Counted from the stretch's first letter, positions 7,341 through 16,701 are shown. The stretch is 64,000 nucleotides of DNA from Streptomyces canus (GCF_030815415.1 NZ_JAUSWW010000002.1:62001-126000); one strand, 5' to 3'. The notes: generated by a model not told the origin, from the sequence alone. Numbers and translations are program-made.

Positions 7341-10300
7341 TCACCCGTCCCCGCCCCAACCACTCGCCCGGCACACGCTGCGGTAGGAGGCGTCGGGGAT
7401 GTAGGTGCGCCACTGGGCCGGGGACAGGGTCGTTGCGGTGCGGGCGCAGATCCGGTCGGCTGCGTAGGAGGGGGTGACGGGGTAGCGCTGGAGGGGGACG
7501 TGGAGGCTGCTGGCGTGGAGGGTCGCGCCGTTCGGGGTGAAGGCGAGGGAGACGATGCCCTCGCCGGGGGTGGTGAGGCCGCTGCCGAGGGGCTGCTGGT
7601 CGGCGGTGTCCCACAGCTGGAGCGAGCCGGAGTCGCCGGCGACGGCGAGGGTGCCGCCGTCCGGGCTGAAGGCCAGGGCGCTGACGGCTTCCGGGGAGCC
7701 GTTCGCCGGGGGGACGGGGAAGACGCTGGGCAGGACGCCGAGTCGGTGGGTGAGGTCGCCGTCCCACAGGGCGACGCGCCCCGAGGCGTCGCCGACCCCG
7801 GCCCGGGAGCCGTCCGCGCTGAAGGCCACCGTCTCGATCTCCTCTCCCAGGCCCAGTGCTCGCGCCGTACCTGCCCCGGAGGGCAGGGTGGTGAGACGGT
7901 CGCCGGTGACGAGCAGACGGCCGTCCGGCCGCAACGCCAGCGCGGTGGGGTTCATGTCGCCGAGCACGGCGGTCCTTCGGCCGGTCGTGGTGTCCCACGT
8001 CTCGCCGATCTGGCCGTCGGACTGATCGCGGACGGTCACCAGCAGCCGTCCGCCGGGGCTGAGGGCGATGAGCTCCACCGCTGCGGCGGCCGGCGACGGT
8101 GCCAGGGCAAGCGTCGTGCGGATGCGACCACGCGCGAGGTCCCAGAGGGCCAGCGACTGCGCCGAGGCGCCGCGGCCCGGCGCGGAGAGGCCGTACGCGA
8201 AGGCCGTGCCGTCCGGGCTGAAGGCCAGCAGTGGCAGCGGCACGGCGTCCGTCGCCGCCGGTCCGGCTCCGCCGTCGACGGCGGGAGGAGGGGCGGCGGG
8301 CAGCGTACGGAGCAGGCGGCCGTCGCCCGTGTCCCGCAGCCGGAACGCGTAGCCGCTGTCGGACTGCTCGGCGGTTGCGAGCGTACGACCGTCCGGGCTC
8401 AGCAGCGCGGCGCCCAGCGGGATGCCACGCCACGCGGAGGTGGTCGCCGGCCCCAGGGCGAGCGTGTGCACCGTGCCCCCTTCGAGGTACCGCAACTCGG
8501 GCCGGTCGGGGTCCCAGGCGATGGCGCCTTGCGGCCGCTGGTCGTTGAGGGAGTGGCGGAAGACGGGAGCATCGGGCGCGGAGAGCCGCCATACGGCGAG
8601 CTCGGCAGGGCCGGAGGCGGCCAGGAAACCGCCGTCCCCGCTGAAGGACACGGACGCGGCGTCCGGGTAGGCGATGTCCGCGACCTGCTGGCCCGATGCC
8701 GTGTCCCAGACGTGTACGTCCGTCTCGGAGACCGCCGCGAGCAGGTGGCCGCGGGGGTCGAACTCCACGCGGGAGTTGTCGTCGCCGCAGGTGTTCGCGC
8801 CCGCGCTCGTCCAGGCACCCGCCAGGTCGCGGTGCGAGGCCAGGTCGCGGACCTGGATGGGGCCGTCGGCGGGGCAGACCGCCACCAGCCGGCCGTCCGC
8901 CGTGGCGGCCACGTTCGTCTCGCTGTCCGTCCGGGCCTCGAACAGCAGTCGGCCGTCCGAGACGGCACGCAGTTGCTGCCGCGGCTGCTCGATGGCGCTT
9001 ACGAGATAGCTCCGGGGGTCGGCGACGAAGGAGACGAGGTACTGCGACGAGACCGCCGCCGGCCCGGCCCAGCGGCCCGAGGCGAGGTCCCACAGCCGCT
9101 CGCCCCAGTCGCCGTCGAGCTCAAGGAGCCTGCCGTCGCGGCTGGCCGCCCACGTTCCCGAGGTGCCCGCCGGCAGCCGCCCGGAGGCGATGGCCCGGTG
9201 GGTGACGGTGCTCCAGGTTCGCCAGGTCCGTCCGTCGACGCTCAGCAGGACACGGCCGGAGCGGACGAGGAAGCGGGAGGCCGTGTCGCTCTGCGCGGGA
9301 TCGGTGAACGCGTCCCGCTCGGGCTGGGCCAGGGCGTCCAGCAGGGCCGCACGTGTCTCCGGCAGGGGCGCGATCCGCCAGGCGGCCAGGCTCAGCAGCA
9401 TCGCTGTCCGCGGATCCGTGGTCCGCATGGTGTCGGACACCGCGGCGACCCGCCGGGCCGCGGTGTCCTCCTCGTCCCGCACCTCAGTGCCGTGCTGCTG
9501 CCAGGCGACCAGGCTGATCACCAGCGCCACTGCGAGCAGCGCGGAGAGCGTGGCGGCCAGGCGCCGGGTCCGCCGCCTGGTACGGGCGACGGCGTGCCGC
9601 TCCGCGTCGCGTGCGGCGAGAGCCGCGTTCAGGAACGCGCGCTCGGCCGAGGTGAGGTGCTCCTGCCGGGCGTCAGGCGACGGCTCCCCCGGGGACCGCT
9701 CGCCCGGCGCGAAGAGTTCCGCAGCGCGCTCCAGGCGTACACCCCGGTACAGGGCCCCCTGGTCGCGGCCCAGTTCCAGCCAGGCGCGGGCGTCCTCGGC
9801 CAGCCTGCGGTGGGCGACCAGCCGGACGCGGTCCTCGTCGATCCATCGGCTCAGCCGCGGCCAGCTGGTGATGAGCGCCTCGTGGGCGAGTTCCACGGTG
9901 TCGCCGTCGAGGGTGAGCAGCCGGGCGGCGGCCAGCCGCTCGACGACCACCGGCAGTTCGGGGTCGGACCACTCGTCCAGTTCCGCGCGGGTGGCCGAGC
10001 GGCGGGTGTCGGGAGTGCCCTCGCCCGGCGCGATCAACCGCAGCAGCAGCCGGCGCGCGGCGCCCTCCTGGGCGGGCGTCAACGTGCCGTACGCGCGTTC
10101 CGCGGTGGCCGCGATCGCGCCGTTGACGCCGCCCGCCGCCTCGTACGCGGCGAGGGTGAGGATGCGGCCGCGGCGGCGGCGCCAGGTCTCCAGCAGCGCG
10201 TGCGAGAGCATCGGGAGCGCGCCGGGCTGGTCGACGACCTCCTCGACGAGACGCGAGGTCAGCTCGCGTTCGACCACGAGTCCGGCCGCGGTGGCAGGGC

Positions 10301-11159
10301 CGGTGACCGCCTCCCGCAGCTCCGCCGGGCTCATCGGCCCCACCAGGAGGCCGCAGCGCCGCAGCGCGTCGGTGAGTTCCGGGTGCTCGGCGCACCGCCC
10401 GTAGAAGTCGGCGCGCATCGCGATCACCGTACGGAGCCGGGAGTCCGGGTCCTTGGCCGTGAGCAGCAGGTCGATGAAGCGGGTGCGCTCGGCCCGGTCC
10501 CGGCAGAGGGTGAACACCTCCTCGAACTGGTCGATGATCAGCCAGGTGTCGGGGTCATCGTCCTTCGGCGTCAGCAGAGGGCCGTACGTGGCCGCCGGGC
10601 GCTCTCCCGGAGTGAGGATCCGCAGTGCCGTCCGACGTCCCAGGCACTGCGCCGCCTCCTGGACGGCCGGGATCAGCCCGGCGCGCAGCAGCGAGGACTT
10701 GCCGCTGCCCGAGGCCCCGAACACGGCGGCGAACCGGTGCTCCCGCACCAGCTCCAGCAGCTCGGACACCGGACGGTCACGGCCGAAGAACAGCTCCCGG
10801 TCACCCGGCTCGAAGCGGGCCAGCCCCCGGTACGGCGACTTCGCGTCGTCCTCGGCGGTGCCCGCGACGTCACGGGCCGCCGCCTGGACCCCGGCGGCCT
10901 CCTCCGCGGCCTCCTTCCAGCGCGCTTCCCACTCGCCCGGGTCCGCGTCGCACGCACGCGCGTAGGCCCGCGTCACCGCCGCCGACGGGAGCCGCTCACC
11001 CGCCGCGGCCCGGGACAGTGTCGTCACCGACACACCGGTGTGCTGGGACATCTCGCGGTACGACGGATTGCCCGCCTTCTGGCGCAGCAGCCGCAGTTCG
11101 TGGGCGAATCGCTGGACCGGACCGGCGTCCGGGTCCACCGGGCGCTCGGGACGACCCAA
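7341..11159 (-). CDS. XRE-type HTH / STAND NTPase / WD40 repeat protein
   Basis: A 1272-residue multidomain protein. An XRE-like helix-turn-helix spans about residues 15-60 (MSQHTGVSVTTLSRAAAGE). It is followed by a nSTAND1-type NTPase with Walker A GASGSGKS at 148-155 and Walker B TWLIIDQFEEVF at about 206-217. One transmembrane helix lies at about 534-556, and a C-terminal WD40 beta-propeller has repeated LAFSPDG- and LWD-type motifs. Such proteins are thought to sense or assemble in signalling or defence; none of this shows the ligand. The TTG at 11159 is chosen because GGGGAG precedes it by 6 bases and LGRPERPVDPDAGPV is the usual N-terminus of this family. Confidence 0.8.
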   Translation of the reverse strand: MGRPERPVDPDAGPVQRFAHELRLLRQKAGNPSYREMSQHTGVSVTTLSRAAAGERLPSAAVTRAYARACDADPGEWEARWKEAAEEAAGVQAAARDVAGTAEDDAKSPYRGLARFEPGDRELFFGRDRPVSELLELVREHRFAAVFGASGSGKSSLLRAGLIPAVQEAAQCLGRRTALRILTPGERPAATYGPLLTPKDDDPDTWLIIDQFEEVFTLCRDRAERTRFIDLLLTAKDPDSRLRTVIAMRADFYGRCAEHPELTDALRRCGLLVGPMSPAELREAVTGPATAAGLVVERELTSRLVEEVVDQPGALPMLSHALLETWRRRRGRILTLAAYEAAGGVNGAIAATAERAYGTLTPAQEGAARRLLLRLIAPGEGTPDTRRSATRAELDEWSDPELPVVVERLAAARLLTLDGDTVELAHEALITSWPRLSRWIDEDRVRLVAHRRLAEDARAWLELGRDQGALYRGVRLERAAELFAPGERSPGEPSPDARQEHLTSAERAFLNAALAARDAERHAVARTRRRTRRLAATLSALLAVALVISLVAWQQHGTEVRDEEDTAARRVAAVSDTMRTTDPRTAMLLSLAAWRIAPLPETRAALLDALAQPERDAFTDPAQSDTASRFLVRSGRVLLSVDGRTWRTWSTVTHRAIASGRLPAGTSGTWAASRDGRLLELDGDWGERLWDLASGRWAGPAAVSSQYLVSFVADPRSYLVSAIEQPRQQLRAVSDGRLLFEARTDSETNVAATADGRLVAVCPADGPIQVRDLASHRDLAGAWTSAGANTCGDDNSRVEFDPRGHLLAAVSETDVHVWDTASGQQVADIAYPDAASVSFSGDGGFLAASGPAELAVWRLSAPDAPVFRHSLNDQRPQGAIAWDPDRPELRYLEGGTVHTLALGPATTSAWRGIPLGAALLSPDGRTLATAEQSDSGYAFRLRDTGDGRLLRTLPAAPPPAVDGGAGPAATDAVPLPLLAFSPDGTAFAYGLSAPGRGASAQSLALWDLARGRIRTTLALAPSPAAAAVELIALSPGGRLLVTVRDQSDGQIGETWDTTTGRRTAVLGDMNPTALALRPDGRLLVTGDRLTTLPSGAGTARALGLGEEIETVAFSADGSRAGVGDASGRVALWDGDLTHRLGVLPSVFPVPPANGSPEAVSALAFSPDGGTLAVAGDSGSLQLWDTADQQPLGSGLTTPGEGIVSLAFTPNGATLHASSLHVPLQRYPVTPSYAADRICARTATTLSPAQWRTYIPDASYRSVCRASGWGGDG

Positions 11160-11230
11160 TCTAAGCTCCCCAAAAGCAACAAAAGATGGTGCTTCCGGAC
11201 TATGACGGAACCGACTGGCATCGGACAACG

Positions 11231-11262
11231 CCCGGGCCGGTGACATCGGTCACCGGCCCGGG
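11231..11262 (-). terminator. Perfect hairpin terminator
   Basis: CCCGGGCCGGTGAC and its exact complement flank the tetraloop ATCG. The 14-base-pair stem lies 36 bases past the stop of the secreted-protein gene and upstream of the XRE/WD40 gene, separating the two minus-strand units. Confidence 0.8.
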
Positions 11263-11297
11263 CCTCATGCTTCACCGCACTCGGCGGCGTGGTGCTG

Positions 11298-12593
11298 TCA
11301 CGCGTGCTCGTAGTAGGACAGGTGGCTCTTCCAGTTGCCGACGGTGTCCGGGATGAAGGTGCCGCCGGGCGGGGTCACGATGAACTGGTCGTCCCAGTTC
11401 TGGGGGTTCGCCCGGACGTTCAGCCCGTCACAGCGGCCCATGTGGCGCGACTGGGTGTTCTCCACCTCGGCCATGCACTGGCCGGTGTCCGCCATCAGTT
11501 CGTCGCCGTCGGCGAACCACCACTGGGTGTGGTCGTTGTAGTTGCAGGTCTTGAGGACCGCGTAGCCGGAGGAGGTGTAGCCGAGGCAGGAGTTGCCCTG
11601 GCCGATCAGGTAGCCGACCGCGCCGTCCTTGTTGGTGTGCGTCGTCTCGGCGATGTCCCAGTTGTAGTGCGGCGAGTTCCAGCTGCCCGAGTACAGGTCG
11701 TCGTGCACGGTGGAGCCGGCGGCGTTGTGGGGGAGGCGGAACTGCAGGCCGTTGGCGATGGGCTGGCCCCGCTTCTCGGCGATGACCGGCTCGACGGACC
11801 CGCCGCCGGTGTAGGCGATCGGGAAGGCACCGAAGTTGTGGCCCATGAGGTAGTTCACCGTGTTCTGGATGGCGCCGGTCATCGCCGGTCCGACACTGCC
11901 GATGCGGTTGCCCACCGTCTTGAGCAGGTTGCCCATCTCCTTGAACGTGGCCCTGACGCCCTGGCCGACGTACTTCTCGTCCAGCTTGTCGAGGCCGGAG
12001 AAGGCCAGCATGGAGACCGTGGCGTCGAAGAAGGCGCCTCCGACGCTCTTCCAGTTGAGGTAGCCGTCGGTCAGGTACTGGAAGGCCAGGGCGCCTATGA
12101 AGCCGCCGGTGAACGACGCGATACGCACGCCCCACTTGCAGCCGACCGGTCCGGTGAGCGAGCAGATCAACGTGGAGGCGAGGAATGTGACCACCGCGTC
12201 CACGGCGATCTCGACCGCCCGTGCGGTCAGATAGGACCAGCCGGCCTGCGTCGCCTTGTGCATCTTGCTCACGCAGTCGGCGGCGGCCTCCTTCTCCTTG
12301 ACGGCCACGATCTTCGTCTGCTGGGCGTCGAGCGAGTACGAGGCGGCCTGCACGGTCACGACCGGCTCGGTCGTCACCGTGCGGGGCGGCTTGCCGTACG
12401 CGGCCTCGATCGCGTTGACCGAGTCGTCGCAGAACTGCGTGGCCGAGATCTTGGGCTGGGCGGCCCTGAGGGCCGGTGCCCTGGCGTCCAGGATCGTGGC
12501 GGCCACGGCGGCGACCAGTACAGCGATGAGCAGCGTCCGTAGCGTCCGTATCGGCACCCGTTGGAACGGGCGCCCACTGAACCAGGTCAGCAC
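11298..12593 (-). CDS. Secreted protein with N-terminal anchor and lectin-like tail
   Basis: A 431-residue protein. The GTG at 12593 follows AAGGAG by 7 bases and gives a hydrophobic N-terminal segment (about residues 19-34, LRTLLIAVLVAAVAAT) fitting a signal anchor. The middle contains Gly/Ala-rich hydrophobic stretches (about residues 130-200). The C-terminal 130 residues are rich in Trp, Cys and Gly, with DDLYSGSWNSPHYNWDI and YNDHTQWWF, resembling ricin-B or other carbohydrate-binding folds of extracellular actinobacterial proteins. Function is not known. It ends at a strong terminator. Confidence 0.65.
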   Translation of the reverse strand: MLTWFSGRPFQRVPIRTLRTLLIAVLVAAVAATILDARAPALRAAQPKISATQFCDDSVNAIEAAYGKPPRTVTTEPVVTVQAASYSLDAQQTKIVAVKEKEAAADCVSKMHKATQAGWSYLTARAVEIAVDAVVTFLASTLICSLTGPVGCKWGVRIASFTGGFIGALAFQYLTDGYLNWKSVGGAFFDATVSMLAFSGLDKLDEKYVGQGVRATFKEMGNLLKTVGNRIGSVGPAMTGAIQNTVNYLMGHNFGAFPIAYTGGGSVEPVIAEKRGQPIANGLQFRLPHNAAGSTVHDDLYSGSWNSPHYNWDIAETTHTNKDGAVGYLIGQGNSCLGYTSSGYAVLKTCNYNDHTQWWFADGDELMADTGQCMAEVENTQSRHMGRCDGLNVRANPQNWDDQFIVTPPGGTFIPDTVGNWKSHLSYYEHA

Positions 12594-12839
12594 TGATGAG
12601 CTCCTTGGGAGGACGTATGGGTCAGCGGTCGCGGCGGTGCGGGTGTCGCCGGCGCGCTCCGGCCCCTCGGGGGAGGGACTGGGGTGACCCGATCCTGGAG
12701 CCGCCACAGTTGTTGCTCAAGCCCCTCGCCAGGCCGCAAACAACCCTGTGACCTGCCAGAACGCCATCACGCCCTAGGTGTGTCGAGGAACCCGCATGAG
12801 GCGGTCCCAAGTATCGTCGGGCTGGTGAGGGGGAGACCG

Positions 12840-13706
12840 ATGACTTCAAGCACAACGAACACTCCGGGTACGGCGGGCACGTTCTCCATCGGAGGCGAAT
12901 ACCGGGTAACGCGGCTTGGGTTCGGCGCCATGCGCCTGCCGACCGGGCCCGGCCCTGAGCGGGAAGCCGCCATCGCGGTAGCCCGGCGCGCCGTCGAGCT
13001 GGGCGTCACCTTGATCGACACCGCCCACATGTACGGATGGGGCGCCAACGAGGAACTCCTGGCCGAGGCCCTGTATCCATACCCGGACGACTTGCTGATC
13101 ACCACCAAGGTCGGGGTCACCCAGTCCGGGCCGGAAGGGTGGGCGTACGACGCACGGCCGGAGAGCCTGCGCGAGCAGGTCGAGCAGGGCCTGCGCCGGC
13201 TCCGGACCGAGTACATCGGCCTTCTGCAGCTGCACCGCATTGACCCGAAGGTTCCGGTCGCCGAACAGGTCGGGGCGCTCCGCGAACTCCAACTGGAAGG
13301 GAAGATCGGGCACATCGGGCTGTCCGAGGTCACCCCAGCGCAGCTCGCCGAGGCCCGGCAGACCACCGAGATCGCGAGCGTACAGAACCGCTACAACCTC
13401 TTCGACCGAGACTACGAGTCGGTTCTGGAGGCATGCGAGGCCACTGGCATCGCCTTTCTTCCCTGGCGCCCCGTCGCCGCAGCAGCCGACTCCGGCCAGG
13501 CATCCGCGCTCGCCACCGTCGCCACCGAACTAGGCGCAACCGCCCCCCAGGTCCTGCTCGCCTGGCTGCTCGCCCGTTCCCCGGTCGTCCTGCCGATCCC
13601 CGGAACCGCCTCGCTCGCCCATCTGGAGGAGAATTTCGCTGCCGCAGACCTCCGGCTCACCGACTCCCAGCGGCAGCGCCTCGACCGTACGGCCGCGCCT
13701 GCCTAG
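12840..13706 (+). CDS. Aldo/keto reductase
   Basis: A 288-residue single-domain aldo/keto reductase, a TIM-barrel NADPH-dependent oxidoreductase. Landmarks are RLGFGAMRL, TLIDTAHMYG (catalytic Asp and Tyr), the Lys of LLITTKVG, LLQLHRID with the family His, and the nucleotide-binding IPGTASLAHLEEN near the C-terminus. The ATG at 12840 is set by GAGGGGGAGA just upstream. It is monocistronic. Substrate unknown. Confidence 0.88.
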   Translation: MTSSTTNTPGTAGTFSIGGEYRVTRLGFGAMRLPTGPGPEREAAIAVARRAVELGVTLIDTAHMYGWGANEELLAEALYPYPDDLLITTKVGVTQSGPEGWAYDARPESLREQVEQGLRRLRTEYIGLLQLHRIDPKVPVAEQVGALRELQLEGKIGHIGLSEVTPAQLAEARQTTEIASVQNRYNLFDRDYESVLEACEATGIAFLPWRPVAAAADSGQASALATVATELGATAPQVLLAWLLARSPVVLPIPGTASLAHLEENFAAADLRLTDSQRQRLDRTAAPA

Positions 13707-13822
13707 TACTGCGTCACTGTCGCTGTCCGGCCCGATCACGGCCCGGCTCAGCTGGTCCGCCTGGCGGCGCCATCGAGCCCGAGCCCGCGCCGGCCATTAC
13801 CGCCGACAAAGCCGGATGGCCG

Positions 13823-14188
13823 CTACCTGGGGGACATGACCTCGAAGAGATTTCCGGCGTCATCGGTGAAGTACAGGCCGCGAGGACACAGCGGGTGGTC
13901 GATCCGGCCGTTGTCAGGCTCGCCGGGATCGTTGCCGTAGGGCACCCCGGCGGAGTTGAGCCGGGCGAGGATCCCGTCGAAGGACGACGGATCCACGTCG
14001 AAGGCCAGGTGGTGGCCGACCGGATTCTCGACGGACATGAAGTCCAGCGTCAGGGAATCGTTGATCTGTACCGGCGCGAAATGCCGGTCCGCGCCTCGAT
14101 AGTCCAGTCCCATGACGGAGGCGAAGAAGCGCGCTGCTGCCTCGTTGTCGACGGCTGGAACGATGGTGTGGTTCAGCGTGATGGACAT
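13823..14188 (-). CDS. VOC (glyoxalase-fold) family protein
   Basis: A 121-residue protein built of two beta-alpha-beta-beta-beta modules, with LNHTIVPAVDNEAAARFF at the start, HHLAFDVD in the middle and GLYFTDDAGNLFEVM at the end. The paired His and Glu are the usual metal ligands of glyoxalase/dioxygenase/resistance members. It lies 10 bases downstream of the TetR gene on the same strand, so it is probably its regulatory target. It may detoxify or bind a small molecule. Confidence 0.82.
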   Translation of the reverse strand: MSITLNHTIVPAVDNEAAARFFASVMGLDYRGADRHFAPVQINDSLTLDFMSVENPVGHHLAFDVDPSSFDGILARLNSAGVPYGNDPGEPDNGRIDHPLCPRGLYFTDDAGNLFEVMSPR

Positions 14189-14198
14189 GCTCTGTCTC

Positions 14199-14840
14199 TC
14201 AGATCTCGACTGGCTGGGACAGGACGCCGTGCAGGAAGACGTCGACGAGGTCGCGCACTCGCAACGGCGGCGCCGGATCCGTCGGCTCGCTTCCGGTTGG
14301 CGGCCTGCCGGCCCCGGCGAACAGGAGACCCAGGAAGATCAATGCCGACTGCTCGGGAGGCAACCGCAGCGACTCCCGCTCAGGCTCGAAGAGTTCGGCC
14401 AGCGCCTCTCGCACGGGCAGGGTGCCGGCCGCACGATCGGGCTGGGCCTCTGAGCTGCCGGGACGGCCACGTCGTCCGCGCCCGCCCGTCGTATGAAGCG
14501 CCCCGACCACCGCGCCGACCCGGTCCAGGTGGGCGTGCAGCGCCGAGGCAGCCTCGGTCAGCCGGTCGGCAAGCGGCTGATCCATGGACACCAGAGCGAG
14601 TTCGTCGAGGGCGTGGGCAGGACTGAGCGCCTCGGCCACGCACGCGTCCAGGAGTTCCTCCTTGTCCGCGAAGACGCGGAAGATGGTGCCCTCCCCGATC
14701 CCTGCGGCCCGGGCGACCTGGCGTGTCGTCACCGCGCTGCCGTGCTCGATCACGAGGGGAAGCGCGGCACGAACGATCATCTCCCGGCGGCTGTCGGGAT
14801 CCATCGCCGGTGCTCTTCGCCGACTGGGTGCGGTCGTCAT
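14199..14840 (-). CDS. TetR family repressor
   Basis: A 213-residue one-component regulator with an N-terminal helix-turn-helix (VTTRQVARAAGIGEGTIFRVFADKEELL) and a helical ligand-binding C-terminus. The ATG at 14840 is preferred over the upstream in-frame ATG at 14864 because the latter would put a near-perfect operator palindrome inside the gene. It likely represses itself and the VOC gene downstream. Confidence 0.88.
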   Translation of the reverse strand: MTTAPSRRRAPAMDPDSRREMIVRAALPLVIEHGSAVTTRQVARAAGIGEGTIFRVFADKEELLDACVAEALSPAHALDELALVSMDQPLADRLTEAASALHAHLDRVGAVVGALHTTGGRGRRGRPGSSEAQPDRAAGTLPVREALAELFEPERESLRLPPEQSALIFLGLLFAGAGRPPTGSEPTDPAPPLRVRDLVDVFLHGVLSQPVEI

Positions 14841-14853
14841 GGACGCAAGTATC

Positions 14854-14871
14854 GGAGTGAGCACTCACTCC
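14854..14871. promoter_or_regulatory. TetR operator palindrome
   Basis: GGAGTGAG and CTCACTCC form an exact 8-base inverted repeat around CA. It ends 13 bases before the TetR start codon, the size and position expected for autoregulation. The long in-between to the divergent SMI1 gene also leaves room for control of that gene. Confidence 0.75.
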
Positions 14872-15028
14872 GGTCAAGAGATCGCCGACACGGAGCGTCA
14901 ACCTCGCTCGATCGCTCGGGCGGACCACCCCGGCGAGCGGTACCTGGGCCGGCTTCAACTGCCGATCTTCACCCGGCCTGTCGACCCTCCCGTCGGGTAC
15001 CGGCTGGTGTCCCGGTAGCGTCCGTTCC

Positions 15029-15592
15029 ATGGCCGCCCTTGATGCGCTCGCCCGCCTCTGCCCGCCGCCCGCCCATCCGCCACCTGCGGTGGACTGGGCG
15101 CAAGCCGAGCGCGGCCTCGGTCTGGCTCTGCCCGCCGACTACAAGCAGCTCGTCGAGACATACGGCGACGGCATCTTCGACGAGACGATCTGGCTGCTCG
15201 TCCCCGACTCCGCCTACGACGACTGCGACCTGCACGCGCAGACGACGCAACGGCACGAGATCCTGGCCGACCTGTGGGAGTTCGAGGACAAGCCCGCCGG
15301 TCTGCAGGAGGCGGGGGCGAGGGTCCTGCCGTGGGCATTCGAGGAGGGCACGGGAGCGTTCCTGTACTGGCTCGCGCGGCCCGGTCAGCACCCCGATGAC
15401 TGGACCGTGCTCTACAACGAGGGTCGCGGCCCCCTATGGGAGTACCACGACATGGGGTGCCTTGCCTTCCTACTGGCGGTGCTCACTGGAACGGCGGAGA
15501 CGGAGTACTTCGGCTACCTCTACGACGTGCTGAAGCCGACGGAGCACCGCTTCGCAACGGCCGACCAGATCCTTGGAACGACCAGGCAGTGA
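15029..15592 (+). CDS. SMI1/KNR4 (SUKH) family protein
   Basis: A 187-residue soluble protein with the SUKH signature: W-x-x-x-E near the N-terminus (VDWAQAERGLGLALPADYK), LVETYGDG, and LWEYHDMGCLAFLLAVL near the end. In bacteria many SUKH proteins are immunity proteins for polymorphic toxins, but isolated ones also occur and no toxin gene adjoins. It is followed by a very strong hairpin. Confidence 0.82.
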   Translation: MAALDALARLCPPPAHPPPAVDWAQAERGLGLALPADYKQLVETYGDGIFDETIWLLVPDSAYDDCDLHAQTTQRHEILADLWEFEDKPAGLQEAGARVLPWAFEEGTGAFLYWLARPGQHPDDWTVLYNEGRGPLWEYHDMGCLAFLLAVLTGTAETEYFGYLYDVLKPTEHRFATADQILGTTRQ

Positions 15593-15638
15593 TCTCATCG
15601 GCCGCTCCCTACGACCTGGCTCGCTGCTGACGCACCTC

Positions 15639-15682
15639 ACTGAGCGCCGTACTTGCCCGACCGGCCAAGTACGGCGCTCAGT
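15639..15682 (+). terminator. Perfect 17-bp hairpin after SMI1 gene
   Basis: ACTGAGCGCCGTACTTG and its exact complement CAAGTACGGCGCTCAGT flank a 10-base loop, starting 46 bases after the SMI1 stop. No T-run follows, which is common for Streptomyces terminators. Confidence 0.75.
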
Positions 15683-15709
15683 CACACCAGGAGGCATCGT
15701 GGATTGCAT

Positions 15710-15915
15710 GAGCCTCGACGAGCTGCTCGAGCAGGCCAGTGTCGACGTGGCCGCGCTGCCGCCGGCGCCCGCCTCCCCCCGCCGGACAGCAGGTACGCGC
15801 CCGGATCACCGCCTCGCCCGCGTATCGATGCGCCGTCCGCGGGAAGTGCGGCTTGACGGCCCGTGTCCTCGACACCGGTCAGGGGCCCGCTGGTTGGATC
15901 TGTGTCTGAGCCACG
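15710..15915 (+). pseudogene. Frameshifted small Cys-containing protein gene
   Basis: The frame starts MSLDELLEQASVDVAALPPA and then loses sense after a C-run. A second frame continues QQVRARITASPAYRCAVRG and TARVLDTGQGP, and the first frame resumes with RWLDLCLSHGLP, as expected if one C was lost in GGGGCCC. The whole looks like one decayed short gene with spaced Cys residues, family unknown to me. Confidence 0.45.
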
Positions 15916-15924
15916 GCCTGCCGT

Positions 15925-16190
15925 GCACGAGCGGCGGCAAGATCACGGCAGCCCGCCGGCCGCTGTACGGCACCGATCACGTCGCACGCTGGCTGCTCGG
16001 TGTGCTGGCCAAGCCCGAGTCGGCCGGTGCGATCCTGGAGCCGGCCACGATCAACGCCGAGCCGGGGCTGCTCATCACGCTGGGCGGCCAGACCATCGGC
16101 ACCGTGTCGCTCGGGGTGTCGGACGGTCTGGTGCGCCATGTGCGGCTCCAGCTCAACCCGGACAAGCTGCGCGGTGTGAACCCGCCCTGA
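15925..16190 (+). pseudogene. Remnant SnoaL-like tail of a SigJ/ECF41 sigma factor
   Basis: From GGKITAARRPLYG to RHVRLQLNPDKLRGV this is the C-terminal SnoaL-like domain found in ECF41/SigJ sigma factors, where (G)GGK and NPDKL are landmark motifs. Here only about 85 residues survive and no region-2 or region-4 sigma domain precedes them. The frame is fused to the decayed small gene upstream. A deletion has probably joined two unrelated genes. Three better-preserved ECF41-like genes lie further right. Confidence 0.65.
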
Positions 16191-16236
16191 GCAGCTGTGA
16201 CGCCGGTGATGGCGGTGTCTTCGGGAAACGCAGAAA

Positions 16237-16275
16237 GGCTCCCGCTTCGCCGGGAGATCCGGCGCAACGGGAGCC
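16237..16275 (-). terminator. Terminator of the leftward supply/PKS operon
   Basis: On the minus strand GGCTCCCG and CGGGAGCC form the outer stem, with an inner GC stem, and TTTCTG follows, so it resembles an intrinsic terminator. It lies 17 bases after the DUF1330 stop and marks the left end of cluster B. Confidence 0.7.
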
Positions 16276-16291
16276 ATGGAGGCAGGTGGGG

Positions 16292-16594
16292 TCAGGCGGC
16301 CTGCACGCCTTCGAAGATCAGGATCCTGCCCTTGGTGTTGCGGACGCGCAGGGGGACGATCTCCTGGTAGGCGGGAGAGTCGTACCAGCGCTGGGCCGCT
16401 TCGGCGTCCGGGAACTCTATGACGCCGGTGAAGGCCTTGCTCTCGCCCTCCAGGACCTGCCAGGGGGCGCCGCGTACGAGGTAGCGGCCGCCGTGGGGCT
16501 CGATGGTGGAGACCAGCTTGGCGCTGTAGGTGGCCACCATCTGTGGGTCGCCGTCGCCGTTGAGTTCGGCTTCGGCTATGACGTAGGCAGTCAT
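16292..16594 (-). CDS. DUF1330 family protein
   Basis: A 100-residue ferredoxin-like-fold (dimeric alpha-beta barrel) protein with AYVIAEAELNG, YLVRGAPWQVLEG, FTGVIEFPDAEAAQRWYDSP and a C-terminal ILIFEGV, all typical of DUF1330. Related small barrels in aromatic polyketide clusters act as monooxygenases or cyclases without cofactor. It is the last gene of the leftward run 28.8-16.3 kb, cut off by terminators on both sides. A tailoring role is inference. Confidence 0.8.
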   Translation of the reverse strand: MTAYVIAEAELNGDGDPQMVATYSAKLVSTIEPHGGRYLVRGAPWQVLEGESKAFTGVIEFPDAEAAQRWYDSPAYQEIVPLRVRNTKGRILIFEGVQAA

Positions 16595-16634
16595 GTCTCG
16601 TCCTCATTCGTCTTTCGTCGGTGTGGTGGTCACG

Positions 16635-16682
16635 CGAACGCGCCCGGCCCACCAGCTGCTGCTGGTGGGCCGGGCGCGTTCG
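16635..16682 (-). terminator. Perfect 21-bp hairpin
   Basis: CGAACGCGCCCGGCCCACCA(G) pairs exactly with its complement around the loop CTGCTG. It follows the DUF1772 stop by 19 bases and precedes the DUF1330 start, so it probably attenuates transcription between the two. Confidence 0.8.
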
Positions 16683-16701
16683 GCTGTGGGAGCGAAGGGG
16701 G

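Noticed and set aside
7500..11243. A 1247-residue plus-strand frame opposite the XRE/WD40 gene
   Set aside because: Its composition is Arg/Gly/Val-rich without domains. The minus-strand frame has clear Walker and WD40 motifs.
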